A stretch of 64,000 bases of DNA from Cololabis saira (taxonomy: Eukaryota; Chordata; Actinopteri; Beloniformes; Belonidae). Location of the stretch: the NCBI RefSeq assembly GCF_033807715.1, contig NC_084591.1, positions 25,913,090 to 25,977,089 of the forward strand, in the 5' to 3' direction. Of this stretch, positions 27,302 through 39,700 are shown one piece after another; position 1 is the first letter of the stretch, and each line of letters starts with the position of its first letter. The notes under the pieces are model-generated. The model made no database searches and had not been told where the DNA came from. It was given only the letters and a program-made list of their open reading frames with translations. The translations under genes and the position numbers were made by a program.

Positions 27302-28370
27302 CAGAGGTGGACAGAGTACTCGACCCCAGTACTTGAGTAAGAGTACAAATACAACTGGTCAAAATTTACTCTGTTACAAGTAAAAGTAGCTCAGTCCAAA
27401 TATTACTAGAGTAAGAGTAGAAAAGTACTTGTTTTTAAAGGTACTTAAGTATGCTTTTAAATTTACTTCAAGTAAAAGTAAGAGTAAGAGTAAGAGTAAA
27501 TTTCTTATTTTCCACATCAGTAAATTACTATATTTTTTCTAAATTAATTTAAGGATCTTTTAACTCTTGTTTCTAAGAATTCGATGTTGAGTTGTTGAAA
27601 GCAGAGAGGTAGTTCTGCTTCGGCAGACACAATAAACATTTGAAAATAAATGTCTGTGGTTTTTCTGTGCCCTCGTTTTTTACTCTGTCGAACTCAAACA
27701 TTGAGTTAAGATACGGCCAAGGATTTTGTGAAAGTCCCTGCTCCGAGTCCGGCTCATTATCAGACTCAGACGACTCAGCGGATTGTCTTTCTTCTCCTGA
27801 CGCAGGCGTAGCCATTGTTGCGGCTCTGTCTTGACAAACGCAGGCTACTTTGGCGGTATCGTTTTGAGGAGGCTTGACGGATTTCCGCTTTCCGTACATC
27901 CCAGTGGAGAGCGTGCACTGTGATAGGTCTCCTCCTTTGACAAAAACAGTTTGTGTCCAATAGGATTTTAGGCAGTGGTGTAAAGTAACAAAGTACAAGT
28001 ACTTCGTTATTGTACTTAAGTAAGATTTTTGAGAATTTGTACTTTTATTGATACTTTCATTTTTCTGTACTTTTACTTTTACTTCGTTACATTTTCAAGG
28101 AAAAAATCGTACTTTTAATCCGCTATATTTAAAATTGGACACGTCGTTATTTAGGGAAGAATAAAAAAGAGCAGACCTGAAAGTAACGAGTACTTTTCAG
28201 CCTTCCTAGAAATTTACTCGAGTAAAAGTAAAAACATTTGTCTTGGAAATGTATTCAAGTAAGAGTAATAAGTACCAAAGAAATCTAATACTCAAGTAAA
28301 GTACAAATCCTCTGGATATGTACTTAAGTACAGTACTCAAGTAAATTTACTCCGTTACTGTCCACCACTG
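27302..28370 (-). mobile_element. hAT deletion derivative with 8-bp target duplication
   Basis: GCTGTCTC is duplicated perfectly at 27294-27301 and 28371-28378. Ends are CAGAGGTGGACAGAGTA and CAGTAACGGA...CCACCACTG (inverted, imperfect). AGTACTT-type subterminal motifs are abundant at both ends. An internal end-like CAGTGGTGTAAAGTAAC at 27973 suggests an older nested or recombined copy. It carries the transposase fragment at 27573-27815. Confidence 0.85.
27573..27815 (-). pseudogene. hAT transposase N-terminal fragment
   Basis: The frame starts MATPASGEERQSAE and continues through an acidic Ser/Glu/Asp stretch, PWPYLNSMFEF and FKCLLCLPKQNY to NNSTSN. The CLLC pair after a hydrophobic block resembles the BED-type zinc finger of hAT transposases; the His half of the finger and the DDE catalytic and hAT dimerisation domains are absent. 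The 80-residue piece ends at a stop where an intron or deletion junction is expected. Confidence 0.65.
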
Positions 28371-28379
28371 GCTGTCTCA

Positions 28380-28860
28380 CACAGGAATAACCTTGTAGCC
28401 ATGTTGCAGGCTGTGTTGAAATGCGTTTGTGTTATTTCCTCATACTCAAGCACCGGAGATAAAGACTGAGAGAAAGCTTCCCACCACCGCAGCGTGTGCA
28501 GGGTGGAGGGTTGATTTATGGTTCCGCGTTTACACCAACGTAGAAACTACGGCGTATGGTACGCGGCGACGCGCTGTAACCGTACGGCGTGTGGCTCTGC
28601 GTCGATTTAACGCGGAACCATAAATCAGGCTTCTGGTGTTGCGTGTGAACTTCCGTGCCGGCGTTGCCGTGGTTACGGCTGGGTGACCGGGCGAAGCCCC
28701 TCCCTCTGAATCGGCCCCGGCAGAGCCGCTGTGTCAGATTCCTGCACAACCAAACCACCGCTGCACCGACAACCACCTGCAAGACGACGGGGCTGTCACA
28801 GAGACACTCAATGACTTCTTCCAACTTTAGTTACAACTTATTTATCCACTCATTCACCGG
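28380..28860 (+). promoter_or_regulatory. CpG-rich block, possible cracr2a promoter and non-coding first exon
   Basis: This stretch is much richer in G+C and CpG than its surroundings, even outside the MITE at 28512-28627. A good donor, GGTACGTACT, begins at 28860, and the next coding exon downstream on the same strand is cracr2a exon 1 at 31480. A 5' UTR exon with promoter is therefore plausible, but no TATA box or initiator decides it. Part of the CpG content comes from the MITE. Confidence 0.3.
28512..28627. mobile_element. Short GC-rich palindromic MITE
   Basis: Ends TGATTTATGGTTCCGCGTT and AACGCGGAACCATAAATCA are exact inverted repeats. The interior contains ACGGCGTA-type palindromes. 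The same vocabulary (ACGCCGTAGG, AACGCGG) recurs at 43815-43860 and 45607-45650. Confidence 0.8.
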
Positions 28861-28870
28861 TACGTACTGT

Positions 28871-31479
28871 TACTTGTAGCTTTACTGAGCGCGCTCCCTG
28901 ATTAAAAGCAGGCGTGCACTTTGTTGTTGTTGTAGTCAGACAAGTGCTACAACTTCTTGTCGCTGTCTGAAAGATGTCACAAGGAAGTAGGCTACTTATA
29001 GCAAACGCTGTCTTCCGAGGAAATTAATATGTAGACAAAAAAAGAACGTAAAGTTATGTTTTAAAAGTTTCTAAATGGCAGCGAGAGGAAGCGTGGCTTT
29101 ATTATAAACCTACACGTGTTTTCAAACTGAAACATGTGCGACTGCTGTGAAAGGTTGTTTTGGTGATAACAATCACATTCGTCCTGTTTTTTTTTTCTTA
29201 TGTAAGCGTTTGTTGTTATTGTTTTTAAATTTAAACACTTTAAATGTCAGTTAAATGATACTTGTGACTGAATGTGTGTTCTGAAGTGGTTCAGGAACTT
29301 CATGCCGCTGCAGGTGTCAAATGTCAAATGTGATCACATTCATAAGAATGGCTTTTCAAGAAGAGCGTGTTTTTTTGGCTTTTCCTGATTATCTTAAGTC
29401 AGATGGAGGTTATATCACATGTAGTGATATAAAAGCCTTGTAAGTTTTGACAGTATGTGCAGATTTAAGTTGATCCAAACAAAATATGGTCTTAACCCCC
29501 CCACCCCCCTAATAATAGTGATTAAAAAATAGAATTAGTTTTGCTATGAGATTGAGAATTAAGATCGGTTTGATTTATTTCAGTTTGGATCAATGTTTAG
29601 TAAGTCTAGTTATGCTTAGACAGAGTGGCACATGCTTCATCTGTACCTCCTTCAGATCTAGCTTCACCTCCCATCTAAAATGTGACATTGTGTGCTAATT
29701 TCTGTTTCTTTTTTTAATCTTTTTATGAACATGACCTCATTTTGTTCATTGGGCTTGGACTGTCTTTTGCAGAAACCTGTTTTGGTTAGAACAATTGAGC
29801 AAAATGTGTCTCGTTGTGGTCTTGACCACAATGTTGCTAAGTGCTGTAGTTCTAACAGGAGTTGCATGTCAGGCTCCAAAAACAGATTAGATATATATGC
29901 AAAGTACTGAGCTCCAGCAATTGAAGATGCATCCAAAATGACAAACTGTACAATTAAAGATTTTAAACAAACAGTTTAAACCAGTGCCAACTTTACACAG
30001 AGGTTTGCACACTTGAATTTTAAATTATGTGTCAGCTTCAGTCACTAGATGTAATTTCAGAGCATATGAAGTAGGATGTTTGTGTGGAAGAGAGGCCCCA
30101 GGTCAAAACTATCCATGCTTTCCGTCCTCTGCCCCACATTTTGCAGCACACTTAATGAATTCTAACAAAAAATAACATTTAGCTCTCTACCGCAACTGGT
30201 CATTAAGGCAGTTTGATACTGTGTGTTCAATGGTAACTGGGACCTTGCAACCAAAATAAATGCTACATTTCCTTTAGCACCTTTTACAGAGCAAGTAATG
30301 ACCATTTTTTAAATAGAAAAACCCAGTCTTCTTTTTCTTTTTCGAACCTTTTTGCTTTTTAACATGCGTAAATAAAAAAAGGAGGTGGCTCCAAATGCTA
30401 ACCACACATGTCCAAGGTTCATAAAATACACAGCAAGTTCTGGATGACAAAAGCACAACATTAATTGGTTCTCTCATTTCCTCTCTCATGCTCAAGTCTT
30501 GTGTCTTCCTCACTCTCAGTTGTTGTGAGGCTGATGTTTGCAAAATGTGGGACAACAAAGCTGAAACCTTCAAGCATTAACTTATAAGAAATATAATTCT
30601 ATTTCATTTTGAGCTATTTTAGACATTGAAATTCAAAAAGACAGTCAATAGTCACCTTTTTCTTTTTTTTTTTCCATATCGGTCTTGTTTTTGACCACCA
30701 TATTTATATTTGCGTGGGACATATCTGATGCTCTTGCTCACATATTGACCAAACAATGTCATGGTGCACAAGTGGGATGCAGTCTTCCAAACCAGTGCAT
30801 GCAGATCTGCAGTCTGCAATGAAGCCACAACCTAGAGAGATGTGTCAATCAATATAGCCAAGAAGACAAGACCATCCTTTTCATACGACAACTTGGACTT
30901 CTCTCTTCAGTTTTGGGTTTACTTGTCAAATGAAATTAATCTCAGCTGGAGCCTTTACCCCTAAAGGGAAAGAGAAGAGCAGCAATTGGTTCAAGTGTCC
31001 ATCATATACGGAAAAAGATCTCAGTTCATTTAGTTGACATCTAGCATGTTTTTTTTCTTCTTTTTAATCAAATAAAATGAATTGATAATATGCATTGTAA
31101 CCTCGTTTGTAGATCATTATCTGTTTTACTAAAGAAAATAGGGTTTATTTTGAAAGTAGGTTTAAACAATTCTCCTTTTTAATAATTCTAGTTAACATTA
31201 AGTGTTTTGATGCAGTATATGCAAAATTGTACAGTGACCTGTATTCAATGGACAAGCAGCTGTAAATAAAGGCTCTCCATCTGTATCTCATAGGTCTGAT
31301 CTACTAATTAAAGAGGTGGTTGCTAAGAGATGACACTCAGTGACATTGGTGAAAGCCTCGGATGCAAAGCAGCCTGAAACTCGACTTCTCTGAGCGCCCT
31401 TTCCCCCAGCCTTCAGTCTATACCTAGCTCATGTGAAGGACGCAGGAAACGCTCTCACAACAAGACAGTCACAGATACC
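28871..31479. other. Region upstream of cracr2a exon 1
   Basis: AT-rich. If 28380-28860 is a 5' exon, most of this is intron 1. 31297-31479 is less AT-rich and is probably 5' UTR or proximal promoter next to the start codon. Confidence 0.4.
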
Positions 31480-33791
31480 ATGTCAGGTATGACTGCTCCA
31501 TGCGCCAACATCAATACCACAGGCACCACCGTGGTCCAGACTGCATGGCAGAGGCGAGATAACAGCCAGGAAATGCAGACATGGGAGAATCACGGGAGCA
31601 GTGCAAATGGAGATGTGGGACAAAACACCTTCCTGGAAAAAACCCCTGAGTTCTTCCAGATGTGTGACATCGAGAACAAAGGCCACATCACCCGACGAGA
31701 CATGCAGGTGAGAAGTTGTAAAATGATTACCTCAGTAGACCTACCTAGTTCAGATGTTTTTGAAAAAAAAATGCTCTATTAACTACATCACTTCAATGCA
31801 ACATCAATAATGTAATGTAAGAGTAACTTGCATTTATATGCATGTTTCACTGAAAAATAAAAAAAAAAGGATCAGTAATACCAACTTTGGAAAAACTCCT
31901 GTTTTTGTAACTTTTTAATGACTGTGTATGGGACATGATCCTTACATTGATACGGCTTTGTAGAGATGAATACTTGTCATGCAAGGATGCTCTGACATGA
32001 GCACCTTTTATCCAAAGCGACATAAAAGAGACACTGAAACACAGAGCCATGTGAAAGCTTTGTCATGCAACCCCTCCATTCCCCTTCATTCTCATTATTG
32101 TGCAGATTCACTTTCTCCTCACACATTAATCTAATCCTTTGATGACACACTCAAAGGCCCTTGCTCCGAGAACATAAATACATACAGACTAAGCTTTGAT
32201 CTGGTGTTCATGATAATGGTTTCTAAAGTAGGTAGCAATTAGATGGGAACTAATTATGTATATGACCTTCTCTACTGACGTGTTCAAACTGAGGTTAAAT
32301 ACATTATTTCATATTTGATCCATGATCCACTGATTGTGATAACATAATTCAAAAGAAAAGTACAATTTAAGTCTGATTTGTCTATTTTCGCAAGTTCATT
32401 TCACACCATGATTACAAACAGGATCAAAACAGTTGCTTGATGGTTGCATAACGACTGGACGGTTCCTGCTTCGATGTGTGGAGTTGCATGTTCCCCCATG
32501 CTTGTGTGGGTTTTCTCCAAGTACTCCAGCTTCCTCCCACAGTCCAAAAAACACATGTTAGGTTAATTGGTAAATCCTAATCGTCAATAGGAGTGAGTGT
32601 GGTTGTTTGTGGCCCTACGATGGGCTGGCAACTTGTCCAGGGTGTACCCCAGCCTTTCAGCAAGGGAAAGCTGGCGTAGACTCCACCAGATCACCCTGAC
32701 CCTTAACAGGAATAAGCAGATACAGATGGACCACAAATAGGATAGTTTTACAGTTCCTCTGTTTGCTGACTGATGGGATATGTCCATGCTAGATAGTACA
32801 CTTTACAAGAACAGCTGATAGTCTTGTGGAAATGCTATCCTTTTCTTGTCCCACCCTTCAATTGTAAAAGTGCCTTCAGTCAACATTTGCAGCAGTGTAA
32901 ACACTGTAAGAAAACCAAGCAGCTTACAAAGGTGTGGCTGTGTTGACTGTCCTTAACAGTTTCAGTAATGGTCAGGTTTACGTCAATCCATTTGCTCCAT
33001 CTTTTGGTAAAAAAATAAAAATAATTTGCTACCCTTACTCAAGTAGTATATGGGGTTTAAAAGTTCCTGGAAGCTTAATTAAAGTACTGTAAGATCCAGG
33101 GGAGATGGTCACTGGTCAGTAATTGAAGAGAGTAGCTGAAAACATCTGACTCTGTAGACATCCATCCATCCAGTATGTTAATATTTCATTGTTTTGTCAC
33201 ACACTTACTTACTAATGACAATGCCTGTTAGCTTATGAGTTTAAACAGTACATATTTAGCAATCATTCTAATTTTGACCAATGATGTTCAACAGTGTGAT
33301 AGAATGAAGCAATCCCATGATTACTGCTGCACAATACTGTCTCATGTAGGAAGTGGTAAGATAGCATGCTGTCCGTTATTTCCAAAGCAGCTGTGTTTTG
33401 TGTCTCATTAAACAGAGACTGAATGGTGAGCTGCCTCTTAGTGAAGAGGAGCTGGACAACGTGTTTGATACCCTTGACTCTGACGGCAATGGATACCTCA
33501 CTCTTGAAGAGTTCTCCTCTGGCTTTAGTATGTTGACAGTCAGTTTCAACTTTAAACAATCATGAGTTTTGACTGTGCTCCTAAGCTCTTGATTTTTGTA
33601 GGTGCTTTCTTATCTGGCCGGAGGATTTCTGTTGGAGAAAGCAGTGGGGAGAAAAACCCCAGTAAGGACCTGCTGGAAGTCCTGTACCAAACGCATTGGG
33701 AAGAGAGTACGGCAAGAGGAGATGAGGATGAGGAGGAGAAACATTTCTGCATGCTCATGGACGGTCTTGACGCCAAAAGTGTCTTTGAGGA
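31480..33791 (+). CDS. cracr2a: cracr2a coding exons 1-3: N-terminus and EF-hand pair
   Basis: Exons 31480-31707, 33416-33527 and 33602-33791. Residues 63-74 form a first EF-hand loop ([12 protein letters not shown]). It has Lys at position 5 and Asp instead of Glu at position 12, so calcium binding may be weak; the human protein also has Asp there. Residues 97-108 form a canonical second loop ([12 protein letters not shown]). The first 50 residues are Ser/Thr/Asn-rich and look unstructured. Exon 2 ends after one base of a Ser codon (donor GTATGT) and exon 3 starts with GT. Exon 3 encodes a Ser/Glu-rich acidic stretch with Asp-Glu-Asp-Glu-Glu-Glu near residue 160. Confidence 0.95.
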
Positions 33792-36700
33792 GTGAGTACT
33801 GTCCATTTGTGTGCTTTTTATTCTAGGTAATATTGTAATGTGTATTTCATATCTTTCTACACCTTGGTGGTGCTGTCTTTAAATCAACACTGTACTTGTA
33901 TTAACTTTGCCTGGGATTGTAGTCAGCTGTGTAAACAAAACTAGAGCTGAAAGTTTCCAGTGACGAGTTAACCGGCTGCCTTTCCAGGCAGTCTGTGCTC
34001 TGGACGAAATTCAACTTTTTTTTTTTTTTTTAAATAGGACTGCATTTATAATATGGAAATAGACTGAGTTGTAAAAAAAAAAAAAAAAAAATCCCATACC
34101 TGAGTAGTTTTGATGGTCCACCTGTAGTTTTGATAATTCGCAGTGGCATCTTTTTAATGAGCCATTGCAATATCTATCCTTTCTGTCCAGAGCTGCATTG
34201 TATTGTACTGATGTGAGAACTGAATGGCTGCTGAAACCCTTAAAGGGGGCCTATTATGGCATCTAATACCTATTTTAAACAGGCCTTGAATGTCTTGAAA
34301 ACAAGCTTTTGATTTTTTTTGCTAAATAAATTAGAAATTCAGCCTCTGAGCCATGTCTTTATCATCCCATTCTCTAACCTCATTATCTATGTGGGATTCT
34401 GAGTAGGCGGGGAGGCTATGATAATGAGGCTCTGTGCTGATTGGCTGCCTGAATGACGCGATACACCGCTACGAAAAAATGGCGGAAGCTCCGGCCGGCG
34501 GAGTTAGTTGTGGGCGTGGTTTCACGCATTGGAGGCCAAACAATGTAAATCGCGTTTTCGTTACGTAACGAAAGGGAGAAGAATGTGAACGGCTCGTAGA
34601 AGCCACATCACACTGGATGGCTCATTCGGGCGGCTGTACTGACACTGCAGCATTTGTTTGCTTTCCTCCTTCTCTGAGTTGGCAGGCTGAGGGGAGACCA
34701 CCGTTTTTCATAATAGGTCCCCTTAAAGGAGCATGAGGCAAGAATAAGAAATGAGACTCATTAGTGCCACGACGACCGTCGGGGTTCCTGCAGCCAACAG
34801 CGAAGCCGGCACGTAATCTCATGTGATTTTCAAATCAAGCTCTAAATATGACTTACAATGTTATCTTACCTGCTCAGTAGGAAATGAGCCATGTCAGCAT
34901 CTGTTTTCAGTCCCAATTCAAGTTGAAGCTGCCTCCATGACTCAAACGCTTATCCAATGTTTACTTGTGCGCCGACGAGAACGCGCATGCAGCGTCATTT
35001 GACGTCACATCCGCAGGACAGCGCGGGAAATTCCGGTCCGGAATTGCAGCACATGTTGCAGCACACAGCCTGTTCAAGGCAACGGAGAGATACACTAGAG
35101 GGCTCATTCTTTTTGGTTTGGAACGCTTCATCTGACATTATTACTAGAAAACTTAAAATGTATACAGATTTTTTTCATAAATCCTGCCTCAAGCTCCTTT
35201 AAATCACATGGGGAAATGGTGCCTCACACTCCTTGAAGTACTCCTACAGTTTGAGCACATTGCACAGCGTCTTCTTGGAATAAGTCCACCCCATTATTGA
35301 AGAATAAAAAATCTAATCATGGAAAAACTTGGCCTTTCAGTACATTTTACTACTTATCAGGCTTAATAATTGACGGAAGCTTTATTTTGGGACACATGAC
35401 ATTATTGAAACAAGTCCAGATCCTATCACTATCCTCCTAAACTTGCATAGTAGGTACTAAGTATGATGGTTGCATCACTTTGTCCATGTTTCCTACTTTT
35501 ATGGACCCATAACTGCAAGAGGATGAATCTGGATTCATCAGACCACATGACCCTTTCCACTTGCAACCTTTACCTTCTTTAGCAAACAGTTTTTCCTCAG
35601 TTGCCGTCACTGATGACTGATTTTTCTTACAACTACAAAGCTGTTTAATCTCAGTGACGTCTGTTTTGCATTGTGCGTATTTAAGAGACAAGTTTATTTG
35701 TACAGCACATTTCATGTACATGACAATTCAACCTGCTTCACATAGAAAAGATTAAAAAAAATAATAGAGTATAAAAAGCAGAGTTAAACACAGACTTGCA
35801 TAAATTAAATAGAAGAAAACAGATGGATGCAAGAAATTACTGAAATGCAGCACTGAATAAAATGGTTTTGAACCTTGACTTAAAGCAACTGAGACATCAA
35901 AATTAGACATTAATAGTGAACAGCAGTAAGTTGTGCTGGTGTTTTTCTTTGATTACATTTCATAAAGCATTTAAGTTAATTTAAGTTAAGTTAATTTTTA
36001 AAATCAAGATCTTTTACTTCGTTTGTGGGACCATATTTCTTCCTCAAAGACAATGCTTCTCCAGAACAATCATTTGACCCAGTCTGAAAGAGAGCTACAT
36101 CTTTTTCATGACAGCAGTATGTGGTCATGAAAAAGATCAGAATTTAGACTAGAAATGCTGACAAGCTTCAGAGTTCTATGTATTGTTACTGTTAACATAC
36201 TGTGTATTTGTTTTTCCCTGTGTATTTATTGTCTTGATTGACTTTAGTTTACGCCTGCCCTTGCTTTCTTAGCCTAAAAAATGATTCACCTTTTACAAGA
36301 GTCAATAAAAGTAGAGTAGATGAGGAGACGGATGCCATCTTCAAACATTCGATTTTATTTCCTTGAACCTGGTTTGAGCTGAAGAAGGAAGGCTGACATT
36401 TTAGATCACATCAATTTGTGCAGCACAAGTTCTTATTGATTTTGGAGAGACTTTAAGGATTTAAGGTTTTTTGTGACTAGATGAAGCTATAACTCAGATG
36501 TGCATGATTCATTGCGTCGGCCACGTTATTTCATCTAATTTAATTTCATTTAATTTTGAAGCATTACTGATTTTGTTCCACTTTTCTTTATTTGAAATCA
36601 CAAATCACACACATATTTAGATCTTTTATGATAATTTTTTTTAACTTTTTACTGGATTAAACTATATAAGAAATAAATACAATAAATAAATGAAACTAAA

Positions 36701-39700
36701 ACTATCCCATAATTTTCCAGATAGTAACTGTAACATTTAGATTGTTGTCTCTCACTCTCATTCCTATATATCTAAAATCCAGTACTCCATGTTTTCGGCC
36801 AAAGCTGAAGTCATGGCTGTGTGTTCAACCTTATATAAGACAGCCGCTCTTTTAAAGTTGTGATTAGTTTTGGATCGAGATATTTTTCAGTGTCTGTCCA
36901 CTTCTTCTTTTTGTCTCATATGCATTACTTAACAATGGTCTTGTGTTGTTGTTGTAAGAACTTCCTTGCCTATGACACATTTACCTCTGTGTGTGTTTCC
37001 GTCACTCGCTTATTTGGTAAACCACCGTTCACGTGTTAATTTGACCAGAAAAACTCAGAGACATCTGACTCTGATCGGGTGGATGTTGTCGACCAGACTG
37101 AAAATCACTTGGGTACAGATTCTTCTAAATAGGAGTGATTAGGGTGTTTTTTTTGTGTTTTTTTTTGTTGTTGTCAAACAAACATTGCACGTGTTTACAC
37201 GCCTTTCCCGATATTCTCCCATCAGTCCTGTGGAAGTACGGAGTCTGTGGACCCAGTTGCGGCGGGATGAACCTCACCTTTTATCCAATTTTGAAGACTT
37301 CCTTGCCAGAGTAACATCGCAGATCACGAAAGCCAACCAGGAGAAGAAGGAGATGGAAAGTGCTCTCCAAAGGTGTGCAAGTTTATTTGAATGTTTAATA
37401 TAAACTTAGACATCATCGGGGCACTCACAGCACATACTGAAGAGATCAACTGATACAAACAAGCCTAAGATAAATAAATAATATATTCTGTGTTCTTTGT
37501 TCACTAACTATATATCTTTTTTTACAGCTCAGCTGTAATCTCATTATTTCAAACCTCTTAAGTACACCTGTTTGCTGAGATATGTGCATCTTATCCTAAA
37601 CATGACATCCTTGAGCAGGAATCTTAAGAACAGGCCTCGATAGATAGGGGTGTACGATCTCAACGATTATGGTTCTCAAAGCGGTGTGAATTATTTCAAG
37701 AAACTCTCTTTTATTTTTTACATTTCATCATCTTAAATAATGATTTTACTTGCATCTGAATGTAATCCATACAGGAAAGCAGCAACGCATGATCATGACA
37801 TCCAGCGCCTGTATGAAGAAATGGAGCAGCAAATAAAAAATGAAAAGGACAGGATTGAACTACAGGTACGGACCAGCTGCAGACGTTCTCCCTGCTAACA
37901 AAAAGCTTTAGGTACTCCAAAATCCATTTTATTTCCATCCATTCACCCTTGTGCTTTGTCTCATTGTAATCTTTTGAAACTGCTCTCAAGGACTCTGAGC
38001 GCTTTCTGTCTCGCAGCCAAGACCTGGAGCTGCAGCTGTCCAGAAAGGAAAAGGAGCTAGAGCAACTTTTCCAAAGGCAGAAAAAGGTGAGTGTGCACAT
38101 ACACTGTAGTATTTGCAGTTGAAGACATTGTAAATGCATACTTATCAGTAGTCCCATAAAGTGATTCCGCTTTCACAGCAGCAAAAAGGATGAGACACAT
38201 TACAGTTTTTCACAATTGCTTAAACACATTTCCTGATAGACTACCTCACTTTCTCAAAACTCTAAACACAAATTACAAAACTCACACACAAAATGCAAAA
38301 TCCTACATTTCTCTTGCAAAAGCACACTCTACCCTCAAAACAGTGTTAACTCTTCACTAAATGGTATTTCCTTCTCAAATGCCAAACACATACATCATTT
38401 GAGTAGACATTTCTAAGCACCCACTGAACACTGATGTGCAGAATGGAAGACACTATAGTATGAATGGAAAACACTATATGAATGCCTCAGTAGAATCCTG
38501 CATTTGTATGTTCAGTGTTACACCTTCAGCTGTTGGATGTAATATATCACCATATAGTATTCTTATGTATAGGCTACTCAAATAGAAAACAACACACAAT
38601 TCTTTACTGTAACAACAAATAATATTTTTACAGTACAGTATTTGGACTCAAATACTGTACTGTAAAAATGTGACATCACAGCAAGCTGTGGATGAAAACT
38701 TGACAGAAAATAGAAACAGAACAAAAGTATTAGGCTGCATCCTGCCTTTCATCCCTGGCTGGCCACAGGACCTCATCCACGTCGCAGGCGATGTTCTCCC
38801 TGGCCAAGCAGCGGGGGAAGAATCTCCTACAACGCCGCATGTAGCCTGGACAGGCCTCAGCAGTGACATCACCACATGCGTCCTCCATGGCCTGCAGCAG
38901 TGGGATCCGTGTCTGAGGATTTCTCTCGTATACCTTCCATCTCCAGGCAGAGAAAAACTCCTCAATTGGGTTGAGGAAGGGAGAGTATGGAGGGAGATAT
39001 AGGACATCAACTTTTGGATGGACCCTGAACCACTCACGGACCAGAGCAGCCCGGTGGAAACTGACATTGTCCCAGATAACAACCAACCTGACCACCTCTG
39101 TGTCCTCCATCTGGTCTGGCTGGACAATGATGTTGTAGAGCTGGTCCAGGAATGCTAGAAGAAGTGCAGGGTTGTAGGGGCCAAGGGTGGCATGGTGATG
39201 GAGGACGCCGTGGTGATTGATGGCAGCACACATTGTTATGTTCCCTCCACGCTGGCCAGGGGCCTTTGTGATGGCACGCTGGCCAATGATATTCCTCCCT
39301 CGGCGCCTTCTTTTTACAAGGTTGAACCCCGCTTCATCAATGAATATGAATTCAATGGCAAATTGCTGATTGCATATTGCACAACAGCCTTTGGAGTTTA
39401 GAAATGTGATTGACTGTGTGTTCTGTGTGAACAGCAAGAGAGGGAATTCAGGAAGAGTGTGCAGGGTATTGGGAATTGTGTGTAGTGTTGTGAGAAATGT
39501 GTGGTATGGAATGGGAATTTGAGTCTAGAGCAGTAAATGTGCTTGAAGTTCAGAAGGATTGGTTCAGCCACCTGAAACATGAGTTTCAGGTTGTGCACAT
39601 TGTGTCTGACGTTCCAATAAATGTGTTTAAACAATTGTGAAAAACTGTAAACAGGATACAACCACAGAGCCTCTTATTGATCAAACACGACCCAAATATA

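Noticed and set aside
37048..37140. Exon-like stretch after CCAG at about 37048 reading [20 protein letters not shown]
   Set aside because: Its phase does not join coding exon 3 (which leaves two bases) to exon 4, and the frame runs to TAG; including it breaks an otherwise full-length match.
38670..39002. 110-residue plus-strand frame opposite the transposase
   Set aside because: Shadow of the minus-strand transposase frame.
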